From: Aquabacter cavernae | Lineage (GTDB): Bacteria > Pseudomonadota > Alphaproteobacteria > Rhizobiales > Xanthobacteraceae | Direction of reading: 5' to 3' | Assembly: GCF_003993795.1 (NCBI RefSeq) | Contig: NZ_RWKV01000016.1 | Coordinates: 372,001 to 436,000 of the forward strand | DNA length: 64,000 nt | In this document: positions 42,937 to 51,947 of the stretch, in pieces | How positions within the stretch are numbered: position 1 is the first letter of the stretch | Layout: the number at the start of each line of letters is the position of its first letter | Notes under the pieces: generated by a model | Databases searched by the model: none | Seen by the model: the letters and a program-made list of their open reading frames with translations, nothing else | What the model was told of the DNA's origin: nothing | Program-made: the position numbers and the translations under genes

Positions 42937-43449
42937 TCACGGAGCGGGGTCCAGGCGGTCAAAGCGGATCAGGCGCGGCACGAGGCTGACGCTCCACGCG
43001 ACCCCCACGCCCAGCAGCGTCTCCAGGAAACGATTGATCGCGTAGTCCCACGACCCGCCCATGTGACCCACGAGGATAAGGCCGGAAATATAGCCCGCCA
43101 CCTTCGCGCCCTCACCGATGCGGGCAAGCTGGCAGCAGACCATGGACAGGAAGATCCCGAGGCCCAGCGTTGCCAGATGGGCGGGGAACATGGTGCCGAG
43201 CGCGGCGCCCACCGCGGTTCCCACCATGGTGGCGGCCACGCGGACAAGGCCCAGCCGCCGGGAGATGCGGGGCGACAGGTCCGTCACGATGATCGACGCA
43301 ATGAAGGCATAGACCGGATGGTCGAAATTCAGGGCTTTCGCCAAGGGCAGCGTAATCAGCGCGGCCACGGCGACCCGTAATGCGAGCTGAAGTCCTGTAA
43401 TGGCGTTTCCCATGGATGATGCCCGTTCGGATATCTGAGTATCCGGCAT
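42937..43449 (-). CDS. Small FUSC/aromatic-acid-exporter-like membrane protein
   Basis: 170 aa with four to five hydrophobic helices. It has the ArAE/FUSC-like features GLQLALRVAVAALITLPLA and DHPVYAFIASIIVTDLSPRISRRLGLVRVAATMVGTAVGA in outline. It is one half of the usual two-half FUSC protein with no cytoplasmic domain, so it probably dimerises. Two possible starts lie 12 codons apart; neither has a strong ribosome site. It converges with the AraC gene and is divergent from the decarboxylase, so it may share the decarboxylase promoter region. Confidence 0.78.
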   Translation of the reverse strand: MPDTQISERASSMGNAITGLQLALRVAVAALITLPLAKALNFDHPVYAFIASIIVTDLSPRISRRLGLVRVAATMVGTAVGAALGTMFPAHLATLGLGIFLSMVCCQLARIGEGAKVAGYISGLILVGHMGGSWDYAINRFLETLLGVGVAWSVSLVPRLIRFDRLDPAP

Positions 43450-43641
43450 GAGGTTGGGCGCATCATTGTCTTCGGGTACGCGAAGGCGGCCGATCTCGCG
43501 AAATCGAACATGTAATCAATCCACGATGCTTGACATTTCGCGACAATAAATCAGATCGCCCCGTTCAAGAATCGATGTCGCAAAATATCAAGCAGCGCGG
43601 GATCGATGATGATCAATATCGAATGCCTGAATGTCTCGTGT

Positions 43642-43664
43642 CGCCGGCAATCACAATGCCGGCG
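43642..43664 (+). promoter_or_regulatory. Hairpin in decarboxylase leader
   Basis: Perfect 8-bp stem CGCCGGCA / TGCCGGCG with a 7-base loop, about 50 bases upstream of the decarboxylase ATG. Without a T-run it is not a classical attenuator; it may affect leader stability or be a protein site. Confidence 0.45.
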
Positions 43665-43712
43665 CGGACGATTTCTGATGTATAAAATCAATCAGTTCGA
43701 GGGAGAGATGCC

Positions 43713-46406
43713 ATGCCTGATCAGGCGGGGCCGCAGATCGACGCCTTCTTTCTCCTTCACTCCGTCCGGCCGGACCATTGGCGCGGTGCGCTGACCGTGA
43801 TCGAAGCCTGGCATCGGGGCGAGGCCACGGCGAATGACGTGAAGAGCGCACTGGCGGCGTTCGAGGTCATCGAGGAATTCCATGCGTTTCCCGGCGTTGG
43901 CGCCATGGCGCGGCTCCACCAGCTCATCGCGGCGGGGGACACACTGGGCACCATGAAGCTGGTGCGTTCGCTGTCCGATGCCATCATCTCCGGGCACGAG
44001 CGCGGCGAGGCGCTGGCGGAAGCCGCCGGTGAGGCGGAGGACCTGCTGCCCTTCACCAGGGGCGACACAGGCCAGAAGCGCCCCTCCTTCGAGACCCTGT
44101 TCGTCACCGCCCAGCCGTCCACCCGCTGGCCCGCGATGGTCGAGGAGGTTCGGCGCCTGCGCCGCAAGGAGGACCTGTTCGTGTACGACGCCCTGTTCGT
44201 CGCCTCGTTCGAGGATGCGGTGTGCGCGGCGGTGGCCAATCCCCGCATCGCGGCGGTGGTCACCATCGACGACATGCCGTACCGCTCGCGCCACGACACG
44301 CCCGTCCTGCGCTCGCTGCTGGATCCGATCCTGAACTATTCCGGTGGCCAGGCATCCGGCATTGACCTCGCCGATGTGCTCAAGGCCATTCGTCCCGAGC
44401 TGGACATCTATGTGCTGTCCGACCGCAACGTCGAAGCGCTGGCCGGAATGCAGCAGAGCAGTGTCGCCCGGCGGATCTTTTACGCCGTGGAGGAGCCGCT
44501 CGAACTGCATCTGTCCATCCTGGAGGGCATCGCGGCGCGCTACGAGACGCCTTTCTTCGACAATCTGAAACGCTATGCAGAGCGGCCCGTCGGGACCTTC
44601 CACGCCTTGCCGATCGCGCGCGGGAAATCGGTCTTCCGGTCCGAATGGATCGGCGACATGGCCGAATTCTATGGGATCAACCTGTTCCTCGCGGAAAGCA
44701 GCGCGACCACGGGCGGGCTCGACAGCCTCCTGGAGCCCACGGGCAACATCAAGAAGGCCCAGGAATACGCGGCCCGAGCGTTCGGCGCCGATCATGTCTT
44801 CTTCGTCACCAACGGCACGTCCACCAGCAACAAGATGGTGGTCCAGGCGCTGATCAAGCCCGGCGACATCGCGATCATCGATCGCAACTGCCACAAGTCC
44901 CACCATTACGGCATGGTCTTGAGCGGCGGCCAGCCCATCTATGTGGAGGCGTATCCGCTCACGCGCTATTCCATGTATGGCGCGGTCCCGCTGTCCGAGA
45001 TCAAGCGGGCCATGCTCGCGCTGCGCGCCGAGGGCCGCCTCGACCGGCTGCGGCTGCTGGACCTCACCAACTGCACATTCGACGGCCACATGTACAACAC
45101 CCGGCGGGTGATGGAGGAATGCCTCGCCATCAAGCCGGACCTGATCTTCCTGTGGGACGAGGCGTGGTCCGGCTTCGCCCATTGGTCTCCTTTCCTGCGG
45201 CCGCGCACGGCCATGGGCGCGGCTACTGCCATCGAGGCGTGGATGCGAGAGCCGGCATCCATCGAGGCTTATGAGCGCCAGCAGCAGGACCTCGGCGGCT
45301 CGCCCTCGGACGAGACGCTCATGGAGACGCGCCTCATTCCCGATCCGCGCCAGATCCGGCTTCGCGTGTACCAGACCAATTCCACCCACAAATCCATGTC
45401 CGCCATCCGGCAGGGCTCCATGGTCCTGGTCCGTGACGTGGATTTCGCCCATGTGGAGAGCCAGTTCCACGAGGCGGTGTTTACCCACGCCTCCACCAGC
45501 CCGAACCAGCAACTGATCGCCAGCCTCGACGTGGCGCGACGCCAGATGGAGCTGGAGGGCTATGGGCTGGTGACGAACGCCATTTCCATCGCCCTGAAGA
45601 TCCGGATCGCGGTCAACCGGCATCCCCTGATCTCCCGCTATTTCCGCATCCTGGGCGCGGACGACCTCATACCGTCCGAGTTCAGGCAGTCGGGCTTCAC
45701 GGATTTCCTCTCGGAAGGCGTGACCTGGGGCGACATCGCCCGCGCCATGCGCGAGGACGACTTCTATCTCGACCCGACCCGCATGACCCTCGTATGCGGG
45801 ACGGCCGGCTTCGACGGCACGCAGTTCAAGGGAATTCTCGCGAACCGCTACAATATCCAGGTCAACAAGACCTCCCGAAACTCCGTGCTGTTCCAGTCGA
45901 ACATCAACAATACCCGCAGCGACATCGCTCATCTCATCCGGGTCCTGGCGGAGATTGCCGGGGAGATCGACGCGCGGCTCAAGACCGGCGGCGCGGGCGT
46001 GAACGACGCCTTCGCCGCGCGCGTGCGCTCCCTGATGGACGATGTGCCGGACCTGCCGAATTTCAGCCGGTTCCACGATGCGTTCCGCGCCGATGCCGGC
46101 GACAAGACCCCGGAAGGCGACATGCGCACCGCCTTCTACGGCGCCTATGACGAGGCCGGGTGCGAATACCTGCCCCTGATGAGCGCGGATATCGACCAGC
46201 GCCTCGAAGACGGGCCGGAACTGGTCTCCGCGAACTTCGTGATCCCCTATCCCCCGGGCTTCCCGATCATGGTGCCCGGACAGGTGCTGACCCGGGAGAC
46301 CATCGACTTCATGCGCAAGCTCGATGTGAAGGAAATCCATGGCTACGAGGCCGCCAAGGGCCTGAAGCTGCTGCGCGCGGACCGTCTGGACGGCGCGCGC
46401 GCCTGA
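43713..46406 (+). CDS. PLP-dependent Orn/Lys/Arg-type amino-acid decarboxylase
   Basis: 897 aa. Residues about 130-260 form the response-regulator-like wing domain (YDALFVASFEDAV, VVTIDDMPYRSR), followed by the fold-I PLP core (about 310-680) and the C-terminal domain (EIHGYEAAKG near the end). The Schiff-base lysine is Lys560 in NSTHKS, and the PLP-ring aspartate lies in FLWDEAW. It has about 130 extra N-terminal residues compared with E. coli SpeF/LdcC. A GAGGGAGAG ribosome site precedes the ATG. It starts 19 bases before the AspT-family antiporter, forming an amino-acid decarboxylase/antiporter pair that consumes a proton per turn. Substrate (ornithine, lysine, arginine or other) cannot be fixed from the sequence. 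Confidence 0.92.
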   Translation: MPDQAGPQIDAFFLLHSVRPDHWRGALTVIEAWHRGEATANDVKSALAAFEVIEEFHAFPGVGAMARLHQLIAAGDTLGTMKLVRSLSDAIISGHERGEALAEAAGEAEDLLPFTRGDTGQKRPSFETLFVTAQPSTRWPAMVEEVRRLRRKEDLFVYDALFVASFEDAVCAAVANPRIAAVVTIDDMPYRSRHDTPVLRSLLDPILNYSGGQASGIDLADVLKAIRPELDIYVLSDRNVEALAGMQQSSVARRIFYAVEEPLELHLSILEGIAARYETPFFDNLKRYAERPVGTFHALPIARGKSVFRSEWIGDMAEFYGINLFLAESSATTGGLDSLLEPTGNIKKAQEYAARAFGADHVFFVTNGTSTSNKMVVQALIKPGDIAIIDRNCHKSHHYGMVLSGGQPIYVEAYPLTRYSMYGAVPLSEIKRAMLALRAEGRLDRLRLLDLTNCTFDGHMYNTRRVMEECLAIKPDLIFLWDEAWSGFAHWSPFLRPRTAMGAATAIEAWMREPASIEAYERQQQDLGGSPSDETLMETRLIPDPRQIRLRVYQTNSTHKSMSAIRQGSMVLVRDVDFAHVESQFHEAVFTHASTSPNQQLIASLDVARRQMELEGYGLVTNAISIALKIRIAVNRHPLISRYFRILGADDLIPSEFRQSGFTDFLSEGVTWGDIARAMREDDFYLDPTRMTLVCGTAGFDGTQFKGILANRYNIQVNKTSRNSVLFQSNINNTRSDIAHLIRVLAEIAGEIDARLKTGGAGVNDAFAARVRSLMDDVPDLPNFSRFHDAFRADAGDKTPEGDMRTAFYGAYDEAGCEYLPLMSADIDQRLEDGPELVSANFVIPYPPGFPIMVPGQVLTRETIDFMRKLDVKEIHGYEAAKGLKLLRADRLDGARA

Positions 46407-46424
46407 GCGGGGAGGAGAACGACC

Positions 46425-48125
46425 ATGTCCGGCTTCTTTCATTATCTCGCCGCCAACCCCTACATCCTCCTGTTCCTCACGGTGGGGGGAGCCGTCTGGC
46501 TCGGGCGGCAGTCCGTGGGCGGATACGGCCTCGGCATGGTGGCCTCCGCCATCATCATCGGCTGCGGCCTGTCGGTCTGGGCTTCCAGCTACGGGGCGAA
46601 GCTGGAGCTGAACAACTTCACGAAATCCATGTTCTACTATCTGTTCATGTATGGGGTGGGCCTTCGCGTCGGCCCGTCCTTCGTGAACAGCCTGGGCGGG
46701 GACGGCCTCAAATTCACCGGCCTTGCCGTCGTGAGCTGCGTGATCGGCTTGCTGCTGGTGGTGGCCGGCGCGCGGATCTTTGATCTTCCCGCAGGCGCCG
46801 CGGGCGGCATGCTGGCCGGCTCTCAGACCATGTCGGCGGCCATCGGCTCGGCGGAGGAGGCGGTGAATTCCGGCGTGGTCAAGCTGGCGGCGGGCACCAC
46901 CGCCGAGCAAGTCTCCTCCATGATCGCCCTGTCCTACGGCATCACCTATATCTGGGGCACGGTGGGCATCATCCTCATCACCAAATACCTGCCGACCTGG
47001 TGGGGCGTGGACGCCCGCAAGGCCGCCCAGCGCTACGAGGTGGAGCACGGCGTCGCCAGCGGCGACACACCGGCCCTGAGTGCCTGGATGCCCGCCGCAA
47101 TCCGCGCCTACCGGCTCGAAAACACCCTCTGGGCCGGCCGGACGGTGGGGATGCTGCTGGAGGAGAACCCGGAATACCGCGTCGTCAACGTGGTGCGGGA
47201 CGGGCAGCGTCTGGAGCTGTCCGACGACCTCACCCTCGCGCTCGGCGACATCATCGCCCTGGGCGGACGGCGCGAGACCATGACGGATAAGATGGGGCTC
47301 GTCGGCCCCGAGGTCTCCGATCGGCTGGCCCTGGACATTCCCCTCGACCAGGCGGAAATCCTGGTGACCAACCGCGACATGCTCAAGCTGACCCGCTCGG
47401 AGATGCGGCACCTGCCGGACGTGAACCAGGTCCAGGTGACGAAGCTGGAGCGGGGGGGCGTCCCGCTACCCATCGGGTCCGACACCAAGCTCCAGCGCAT
47501 GGACATCGTGACGGTGGTGGGCCTCAAGGATGCGGTGGGGCGGGTCGGTGCCCTGTTCGGGCGGGTGGTGCGCCCCAGCACGGCGACGGACCTGTTCACC
47601 CTCTCGGTGGGGATGGTCCTGGGCTTCCTCATCGGCGCCATCCAGTTTCCCGCCTTCGGGGCGTCGGTCGGGCTTGGAAATGCCGGTGGCCTGCTGGTGT
47701 CGGGCGTCATCATCTCGTCCCTGGCCTCGCGGCTCCGGTTCTTCGGGAATACGCCCAACGCCGCCCGGAACATCCTTGAGGATCTCGGTCTCGTGGTCTT
47801 CGTGGCCATCGTCGGCATCAATGCGGGCAATTCCCTGCTGGCCCAGCTCACCGGCGTCCTTGCCCTGAAGATCTTCATCGTGGGCTTCGTCGCCTGCTCC
47901 ATCCCCCCGGTGATCGTGTGGATGATCGGCTACCACGTCTTCAAGATGAACCCGGCGGTTCTCATGGGCGGCGTCGCGGGCGCGCGGAGCCATTCGGGTC
48001 CCTGCCGTGAGGCAGCGGTCGAGATCCAGAGCAACGTGCCCTGGATCGGATTTCCGGTGGCTTATGCCGTCTCCGGCGTGCTGCTCACCGTCTTCGGCTA
48101 TTTCGCGATGGTCCTGGCGCAATAG
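46425..48125 (+). CDS. AspT-family (aspartate:alanine exchanger-type) antiporter
   Basis: 566 aa. Two blocks of about five membrane helices (1-200 and 385-566) flank a central cytoplasmic region with two TrkA-C-like domains (about 205-370), the classic AspT layout. Signature stretches are GVGLRVGPSFVNSLGGDG and, in the second half, GMVLGFLIGAIQFP and GNAGGLLVSGVIISSLASR. AspT proteins exchange a substrate amino acid for its decarboxylated product electrogenically. A GGAGGAGA ribosome site follows the decarboxylase stop, so both are made from one message. Pairing AspT with an ODC-fold decarboxylase rather than aspartate 4-decarboxylase suggests a new substrate/product pair. Confidence 0.92.
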   Translation: MSGFFHYLAANPYILLFLTVGGAVWLGRQSVGGYGLGMVASAIIIGCGLSVWASSYGAKLELNNFTKSMFYYLFMYGVGLRVGPSFVNSLGGDGLKFTGLAVVSCVIGLLLVVAGARIFDLPAGAAGGMLAGSQTMSAAIGSAEEAVNSGVVKLAAGTTAEQVSSMIALSYGITYIWGTVGIILITKYLPTWWGVDARKAAQRYEVEHGVASGDTPALSAWMPAAIRAYRLENTLWAGRTVGMLLEENPEYRVVNVVRDGQRLELSDDLTLALGDIIALGGRRETMTDKMGLVGPEVSDRLALDIPLDQAEILVTNRDMLKLTRSEMRHLPDVNQVQVTKLERGGVPLPIGSDTKLQRMDIVTVVGLKDAVGRVGALFGRVVRPSTATDLFTLSVGMVLGFLIGAIQFPAFGASVGLGNAGGLLVSGVIISSLASRLRFFGNTPNAARNILEDLGLVVFVAIVGINAGNSLLAQLTGVLALKIFIVGFVACSIPPVIVWMIGYHVFKMNPAVLMGGVAGARSHSGPCREAAVEIQSNVPWIGFPVAYAVSGVLLTVFGYFAMVLAQ

Positions 48126-48137
48126 GCCCGCATCCGT

Positions 48138-48168
48138 GCCCCGCCGCCTTCTCCCCAGGCGGCGGGGC
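48138..48168 (+). terminator. GC hairpin after antiporter gene
   Basis: Perfect 11-bp arms GCCCCGCCGCC / GGCGGCGGGGC with a 9-base loop, 13 bases past the antiporter stop. There is no T-run, so intrinsic termination is doubtful, but its position marks the 3' end of the operon. Confidence 0.55.
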
Positions 48169-48184
48169 GGGGGACACCGGGCCG

Positions 48185-48341
48185 GCCTTTCTCGCCGGCA
48201 TTCTCTCCGCCATGTCCAAGCACTCGCACATCCAGCCGGGCATGAGCCTGACGGCGCTCACTGTGCGCTGCCCTCTTCATTGCGACCATGCTCACCGTGC
48301 CGGCCAGGGCTCACAGCCAGGATCCGGCACCGGCTGAGTGA
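48185..48341 (+). pseudogene. Remnant: end of gene A and start of gene B of the 54.65-55.70 kb pair
   Basis: The first part reads AFLAGILSAMSKHSHIQPGM, matching AFLAGILSVVSMRSDIQLGM of the membrane protein at 54650-55267; the DNA is near-identical over about 75 bases. After a deletion the second part reads ALFIATMLTVPARAHSQD, matching ALFAAIAGVAPASAQSRD, the signal peptide of the secreted protein at 55264-55698. A stop follows shortly. The copy lacks most of both genes and cannot be functional. Confidence 0.82.
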
Positions 48342-48416
48342 GACTTGGGGTCACGCAGTGGTGCGGAGCGCGACACTGCCACGCCTCGCGCTCTCTCCAG
48401 ATGGCGCGCCTGGAGG

Positions 48417-48445
48417 GTTTCAGCTTTTCATGGAAACGCTGAAAC
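48417..48445. repeat. Palindrome of interspersed-repeat type, possible terminator
   Basis: Perfect 8-bp arms GTTTCAGC / GCTGAAAC followed on the plus strand by CTCTATCTCTTTGTTTTT. This combination of a GCTGAAAC palindrome and a CTCTTTGTTTTT tail recurs in Rhizobiales intergenic repeats (from memory). It lies 67 bases beyond the end of the copper-receptor gene. Confidence 0.55.
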
Positions 48446-48511
48446 ACTCTATCTCTTTGTTTTTGCGCATTTCCTTCAGGCGAACCGCGTCACGCCTCGC
48501 TCGGAAATGCG

Positions 48512-50743
48512 CTAGAAGCTGATGGTCGCGCGGGTATTGATGGAGCGCCCGGGCCCTGCAACTGGATAGCCCCAGGCCGCTGACGTGCCCATCATGCTCG
48601 ACACCTGATAGTTGACGAGGTTCGCGCCACCGAGCGGCAGGTCATATTGGGTGTCGAGGATGTTATCGATCCCGAAGTCCAGCTTCAGTTGACCGGCCGT
48701 GTAGCTGGTGCGGACGTTGAGCAGGGCGTAAGCCGAGGTTTCCAGCTCGTTCCGTACTTCGTTCACCAAGGTCTTGGCGCCGACCAACTGGACCTCGATG
48801 CTCGAACTCCAGTTGCCCAGCGTATGGTCCAGGGCCAGCGTCGTGTTGACGGGCATGATGTGGTAGAGATTCTGCCCGTCCGTCCGCTGCCCGCGAACGA
48901 AGTTCAGGGCCCCGCGGAATGCCCCCTGGCCCCACCCCGGATTGTCCCAGAGCGCCAGCTTTCCGTCGATATTCACGCCATAGAGCCAGGCGTCGAAATT
49001 GGCGAACTGCAGGAAGACGAAGGTGTTTTCGGCGGTCAGGTTGTTCGGCAGATTGGCAAGGCAGCCAGCCAAGGCGCAGCGCTGCGCGTCGATATAGTCC
49101 TGCACGTAGCTGTAATAGGGCGAGACGCGAACGTGCCAGATCTTCTGGGACGGGTCATGCCAGTCGGCCGTGAAGCTCACGGTGTGGGCCTTTTCAGGCT
49201 CCAGGTCGATATTGCCCACATAGCCGTTGCCGTCGCCGAACCAGCCGATCATCTGCATGGCCATGCCATTGGTGGACCATGCATAGCGCTCATACAGGTT
49301 GGGCGAGCGCGTCTTGCGGGACAGGCCCAGCTCATAGAGGCTGAAGGCATTGGCCTCGTAGCGCAGGATGGCGGAGCCATCGATGTTGAAGTCGGTGCGC
49401 GCGTGGCTCTGGTCGTTGAATGCGGCGGCATTCGCCCCATACATCATCATATTATAGCCCTGAACGTCGCCGGTATTCATCCAGACGATGTCGTTGCGCA
49501 GGCCCACGACGGCGGTCCACTGGGCATCGATGGCCCGCTCCCACTCGCCGAAATAGCCGAAGCGCAGACGCTGGCCGTTATTGATGTTCTCGAACGTATC
49601 CGGCCCCATCATCATGGAGCCGGCCACGGGCGGCCACCAGTCGTCAAGATCGTTGTAGTAAAGCTCGTTGCCGATACGGACCGTGTCGATGGGCGACGTT
49701 GCGAACGTGGCCTTGACCTTGTAGCCGAGATCGGTGCTGCGGGTGTCCATGGGCATGTCGCCGGTCTTGTCCGGCTGGATGAATCCCATGGTGTGCCGCA
49801 CGCGATTGGCGAAGAGCGAGGCTTCCAGCTTGCCCCAGTCGAACAGCCCTTCGTAGCTGCCGTTCGCATAGATGCTCTTGTTATCGACCATGTCCATGTA
49901 CTGGTTGACATAGCCTTGGTAGGGAATGAACTGCCCGCCGATCTGGAAGGTGAACAGGCTCTGGTTCACCTGCTTGGCAATGGTCAGAGCGTGGTTCTGC
50001 GTCTCGTACATGGTGGACTTGATGACCGTGCCATTGCCGGACGTATAGTCGCTCGACCGCACCCAGCCGCCGGTGTAGCGCACGCTGGTATCCTCGTTGG
50101 ACACGGTGCCGTTGAAGTCCACGCCATATCCGGTGCCGTTGCTGCGGAAGAAGCCCGAAAGGCTGCCGGAAACGGAGAGCGCCTGGCCCTGGGTGAATTT
50201 GGGCGGTGCCACGGTCACGTCCGCTTTCGCGCCGGTATAGTCGCCGCCCACGCTCACCGGCGCGGTGCCCTGATAGACCTTCACGCTCGAGATCATCGCC
50301 GGGTTCACATAGGACATGGGCGGGTTCATCTCGTTCGGACAGGCCGGACTGAAGATCATGTTGTTGATGGCGATCTGAACCCGGTCAGCTCCCATGCCAT
50401 TGATCGCCGGCAGGCTGGACACGCCGCCCGCGCCCCATGTCGCGCCCCCCGGAACGCGCGAAAAGAGCGATCCGGAATCGCTGGTCCAGAGCGTCGCATT
50501 CTGTGCCGCGGGTCCGGAAATGAAGGTGGCGTCGGCAGGCATGAAGGAGCCGGTGCCTTGAGCGCTTGCGACGGCCTCCGGAGTGGAGGGCCTGACAAGC
50601 ACCATGGGAAGCTCAGGAGCCGTCTGGGCCATGGCCGCATCGTTTGTTAACGCCATCATGGCCAAGGCCGCGAAGGACCCACAGCCAAGGGCGGTGGTCG
50701 CGTACAGTGAGCAGTAAAGTCGGGAATTCGTCGTCCGTTGCAT
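48512..50743 (-). CDS. TonB-dependent outer-membrane copper receptor, OprC/NosA-like
   Basis: 743 aa: signal peptide to about residue 39 (AAMAQ), plug domain about 80-200, 22-strand barrel to the C-terminal aromatic residue (ATISF). The plug contains SPACPNEMNPPMSYVNPAMI, matching OprC, where Cys and Met of CxxxM bind copper; here they are Cys135 and Met139. The loops are methionine-rich (GSMMMGPD, YNMMMYGA, MAMQMIGW), fitting Cu(I) handling. It would import copper with TonB energy, supplying cuproenzymes such as oxidases or nitrous-oxide reductase. It lies 108 bases downstream of a DUF2946 gene on the same strand, a common partner of this receptor. Confidence 0.92.
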   Translation of the reverse strand: MQRTTNSRLYCSLYATTALGCGSFAALAMMALTNDAAMAQTAPELPMVLVRPSTPEAVASAQGTGSFMPADATFISGPAAQNATLWTSDSGSLFSRVPGGATWGAGGVSSLPAINGMGADRVQIAINNMIFSPACPNEMNPPMSYVNPAMISSVKVYQGTAPVSVGGDYTGAKADVTVAPPKFTQGQALSVSGSLSGFFRSNGTGYGVDFNGTVSNEDTSVRYTGGWVRSSDYTSGNGTVIKSTMYETQNHALTIAKQVNQSLFTFQIGGQFIPYQGYVNQYMDMVDNKSIYANGSYEGLFDWGKLEASLFANRVRHTMGFIQPDKTGDMPMDTRSTDLGYKVKATFATSPIDTVRIGNELYYNDLDDWWPPVAGSMMMGPDTFENINNGQRLRFGYFGEWERAIDAQWTAVVGLRNDIVWMNTGDVQGYNMMMYGANAAAFNDQSHARTDFNIDGSAILRYEANAFSLYELGLSRKTRSPNLYERYAWSTNGMAMQMIGWFGDGNGYVGNIDLEPEKAHTVSFTADWHDPSQKIWHVRVSPYYSYVQDYIDAQRCALAGCLANLPNNLTAENTFVFLQFANFDAWLYGVNIDGKLALWDNPGWGQGAFRGALNFVRGQRTDGQNLYHIMPVNTTLALDHTLGNWSSSIEVQLVGAKTLVNEVRNELETSAYALLNVRTSYTAGQLKLDFGIDNILDTQYDLPLGGANLVNYQVSSMMGTSAAWGYPVAGPGRSINTRATISF

Positions 50744-50851
50744 TGGAAGAGTCCAAGTCCGTTCGCGGCCACGCGGCCAGACGTCACGCCTTCGCGCGCG
50801 CCTCCGGCAAGCCGAAGTCGAGAAAAAGCGGCGCAGAGCGCCATCGACGGG

Positions 50852-51238
50852 TCAAACGGAAGCTGGAGGTCCTCGCGGCAGGCATTTGCGCTGCACGTTC
50901 AACGGGGAGGCTGAGATTCCCTCGGGGCCGCGAAGCTCGACGACCATCTGGCGGCGCTGGATGTCCGCAATGGCCGGCGGGATAGGCAGAATCGCCGCGT
51001 CGGCCCTTGGAAGGCAGAGGGGGCAATGAACCGCCTTCTGCGCCGTGTCGTCCGCGCCCCCGTGCTCAGAGGCATCGGGCAGGGCACCGAAGCAGATCTG
51101 GGCCGGGTCGGCGCCCGTGGCCGCTGTCTGGCTCGCGATGAGCGTACTGGTCAGGACAAGCTGAAAGACGAGCGCATACGCAATCGCCCAGGCGACTGCC
51201 GACACTCCTTTCCAGCGTGACCCCAGCGCGTTGATCAT
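50852..51238 (-). CDS. DUF2946 protein
   Basis: 128 aa. One N-terminal membrane segment or uncleaved signal (about 12-36), then a short domain with ICFGALP and the HCPLCLP motif typical of DUF2946. The Cys/His arrangement suggests copper binding. The family is regularly found next to TonB copper receptors, as here, where it is upstream in the same direction. Its ATG overlaps the stop of a truncated ScfR-like frame by 4 bases. Confidence 0.82.
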   Translation of the reverse strand: MINALGSRWKGVSAVAWAIAYALVFQLVLTSTLIASQTAATGADPAQICFGALPDASEHGGADDTAQKAVHCPLCLPRADAAILPIPPAIADIQRRQMVVELRGPEGISASPLNVQRKCLPRGPPASV

Positions 51239-51678
51239 CCAGCCTTCCCCGCCCGGACTATGTCTGTTGTCACAGCGAAAATACAGTCGGGGGGTGCGTG
51301 GTCATTCTGTCCCAGGCAGGAGAGGAAGCGGCCGGCGGCATGATGCACGGTGCGTGCGATCCACAGATATGTGCGGCCATCCGGCATCTGCGCCACCTGG
51401 GTCAGGATGCGCCCAGGCCGAGCCAAGGCCTCGTAGACGTTCCAGAGGGGACATATGCCGCCGCCCCGGGAGACATCAATGTCCGTGGCGGACTGCCACT
51501 CCGAGATGTTGCCCGCCCGGTCCATGCGGATGAAGAAGAACGGCACGCCTTGGGCGCCCGGCCAACGCTGGAGCAGGAGTTCGCGATCTTCACCGAGGTG
51601 CAGTTCGTGGCTCTTTCCCTGCTCGCTGGTCGCGAATGAACCGCCGGCGCAGGCCGCGCACGGTATGAAGCGCTTAAT
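51235..51678 (-). pseudogene. Fragment of ScfR-type (DUF2083) transcriptional regulator
   Basis: An open frame of about 148 codons without a proper start. It matches the middle of short-chain-acyl-CoA-regulator proteins: LLLQRWPGAQGVPFFFIRMDRAGNIS, then GGGICPLWNVYEALARPGRILTQVAQMPDGRTYLWIARTV in outline. The N-terminal XRE domain is missing, and the C-terminal region that should carry the conserved cysteines ends early at IVRAGKAG. The last 103 codons could start from a GTG at 51546. Most likely a remnant of a prpC-type regulator left by recombination. Confidence 0.75.
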
Positions 51679-51947
51679 TCATTGAAATAAAACAGAAAAA
51701 TAAAACCCAACGCCGGATGAGATGCAAAATTGGTGTCCCGGAAGGGAATCAATCTGAAGTTCTATTTCAATGAAAAGTATGAATAATATTTTTCATTCTG
51801 CCAGCATGCCCACAAAAATGCCTACACATGGCCGGCGTACGCGCGCGAGGCATCATGTCGCCTGCGTGGAGCTCATTTCACATCCCTATTACGGAGGCGT
51901 TTAAACTGCGTCCGATCAAGTGAAAATCACGGTTTTTCAATGCATTA

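Noticed and set aside
43692-47411. 1239-codon minus-strand frame opposite decarboxylase and antiporter
   Set aside because: Stop-free only because of GC bias; His/Arg/Gly-rich with no motif. Both plus-strand genes are recognised.
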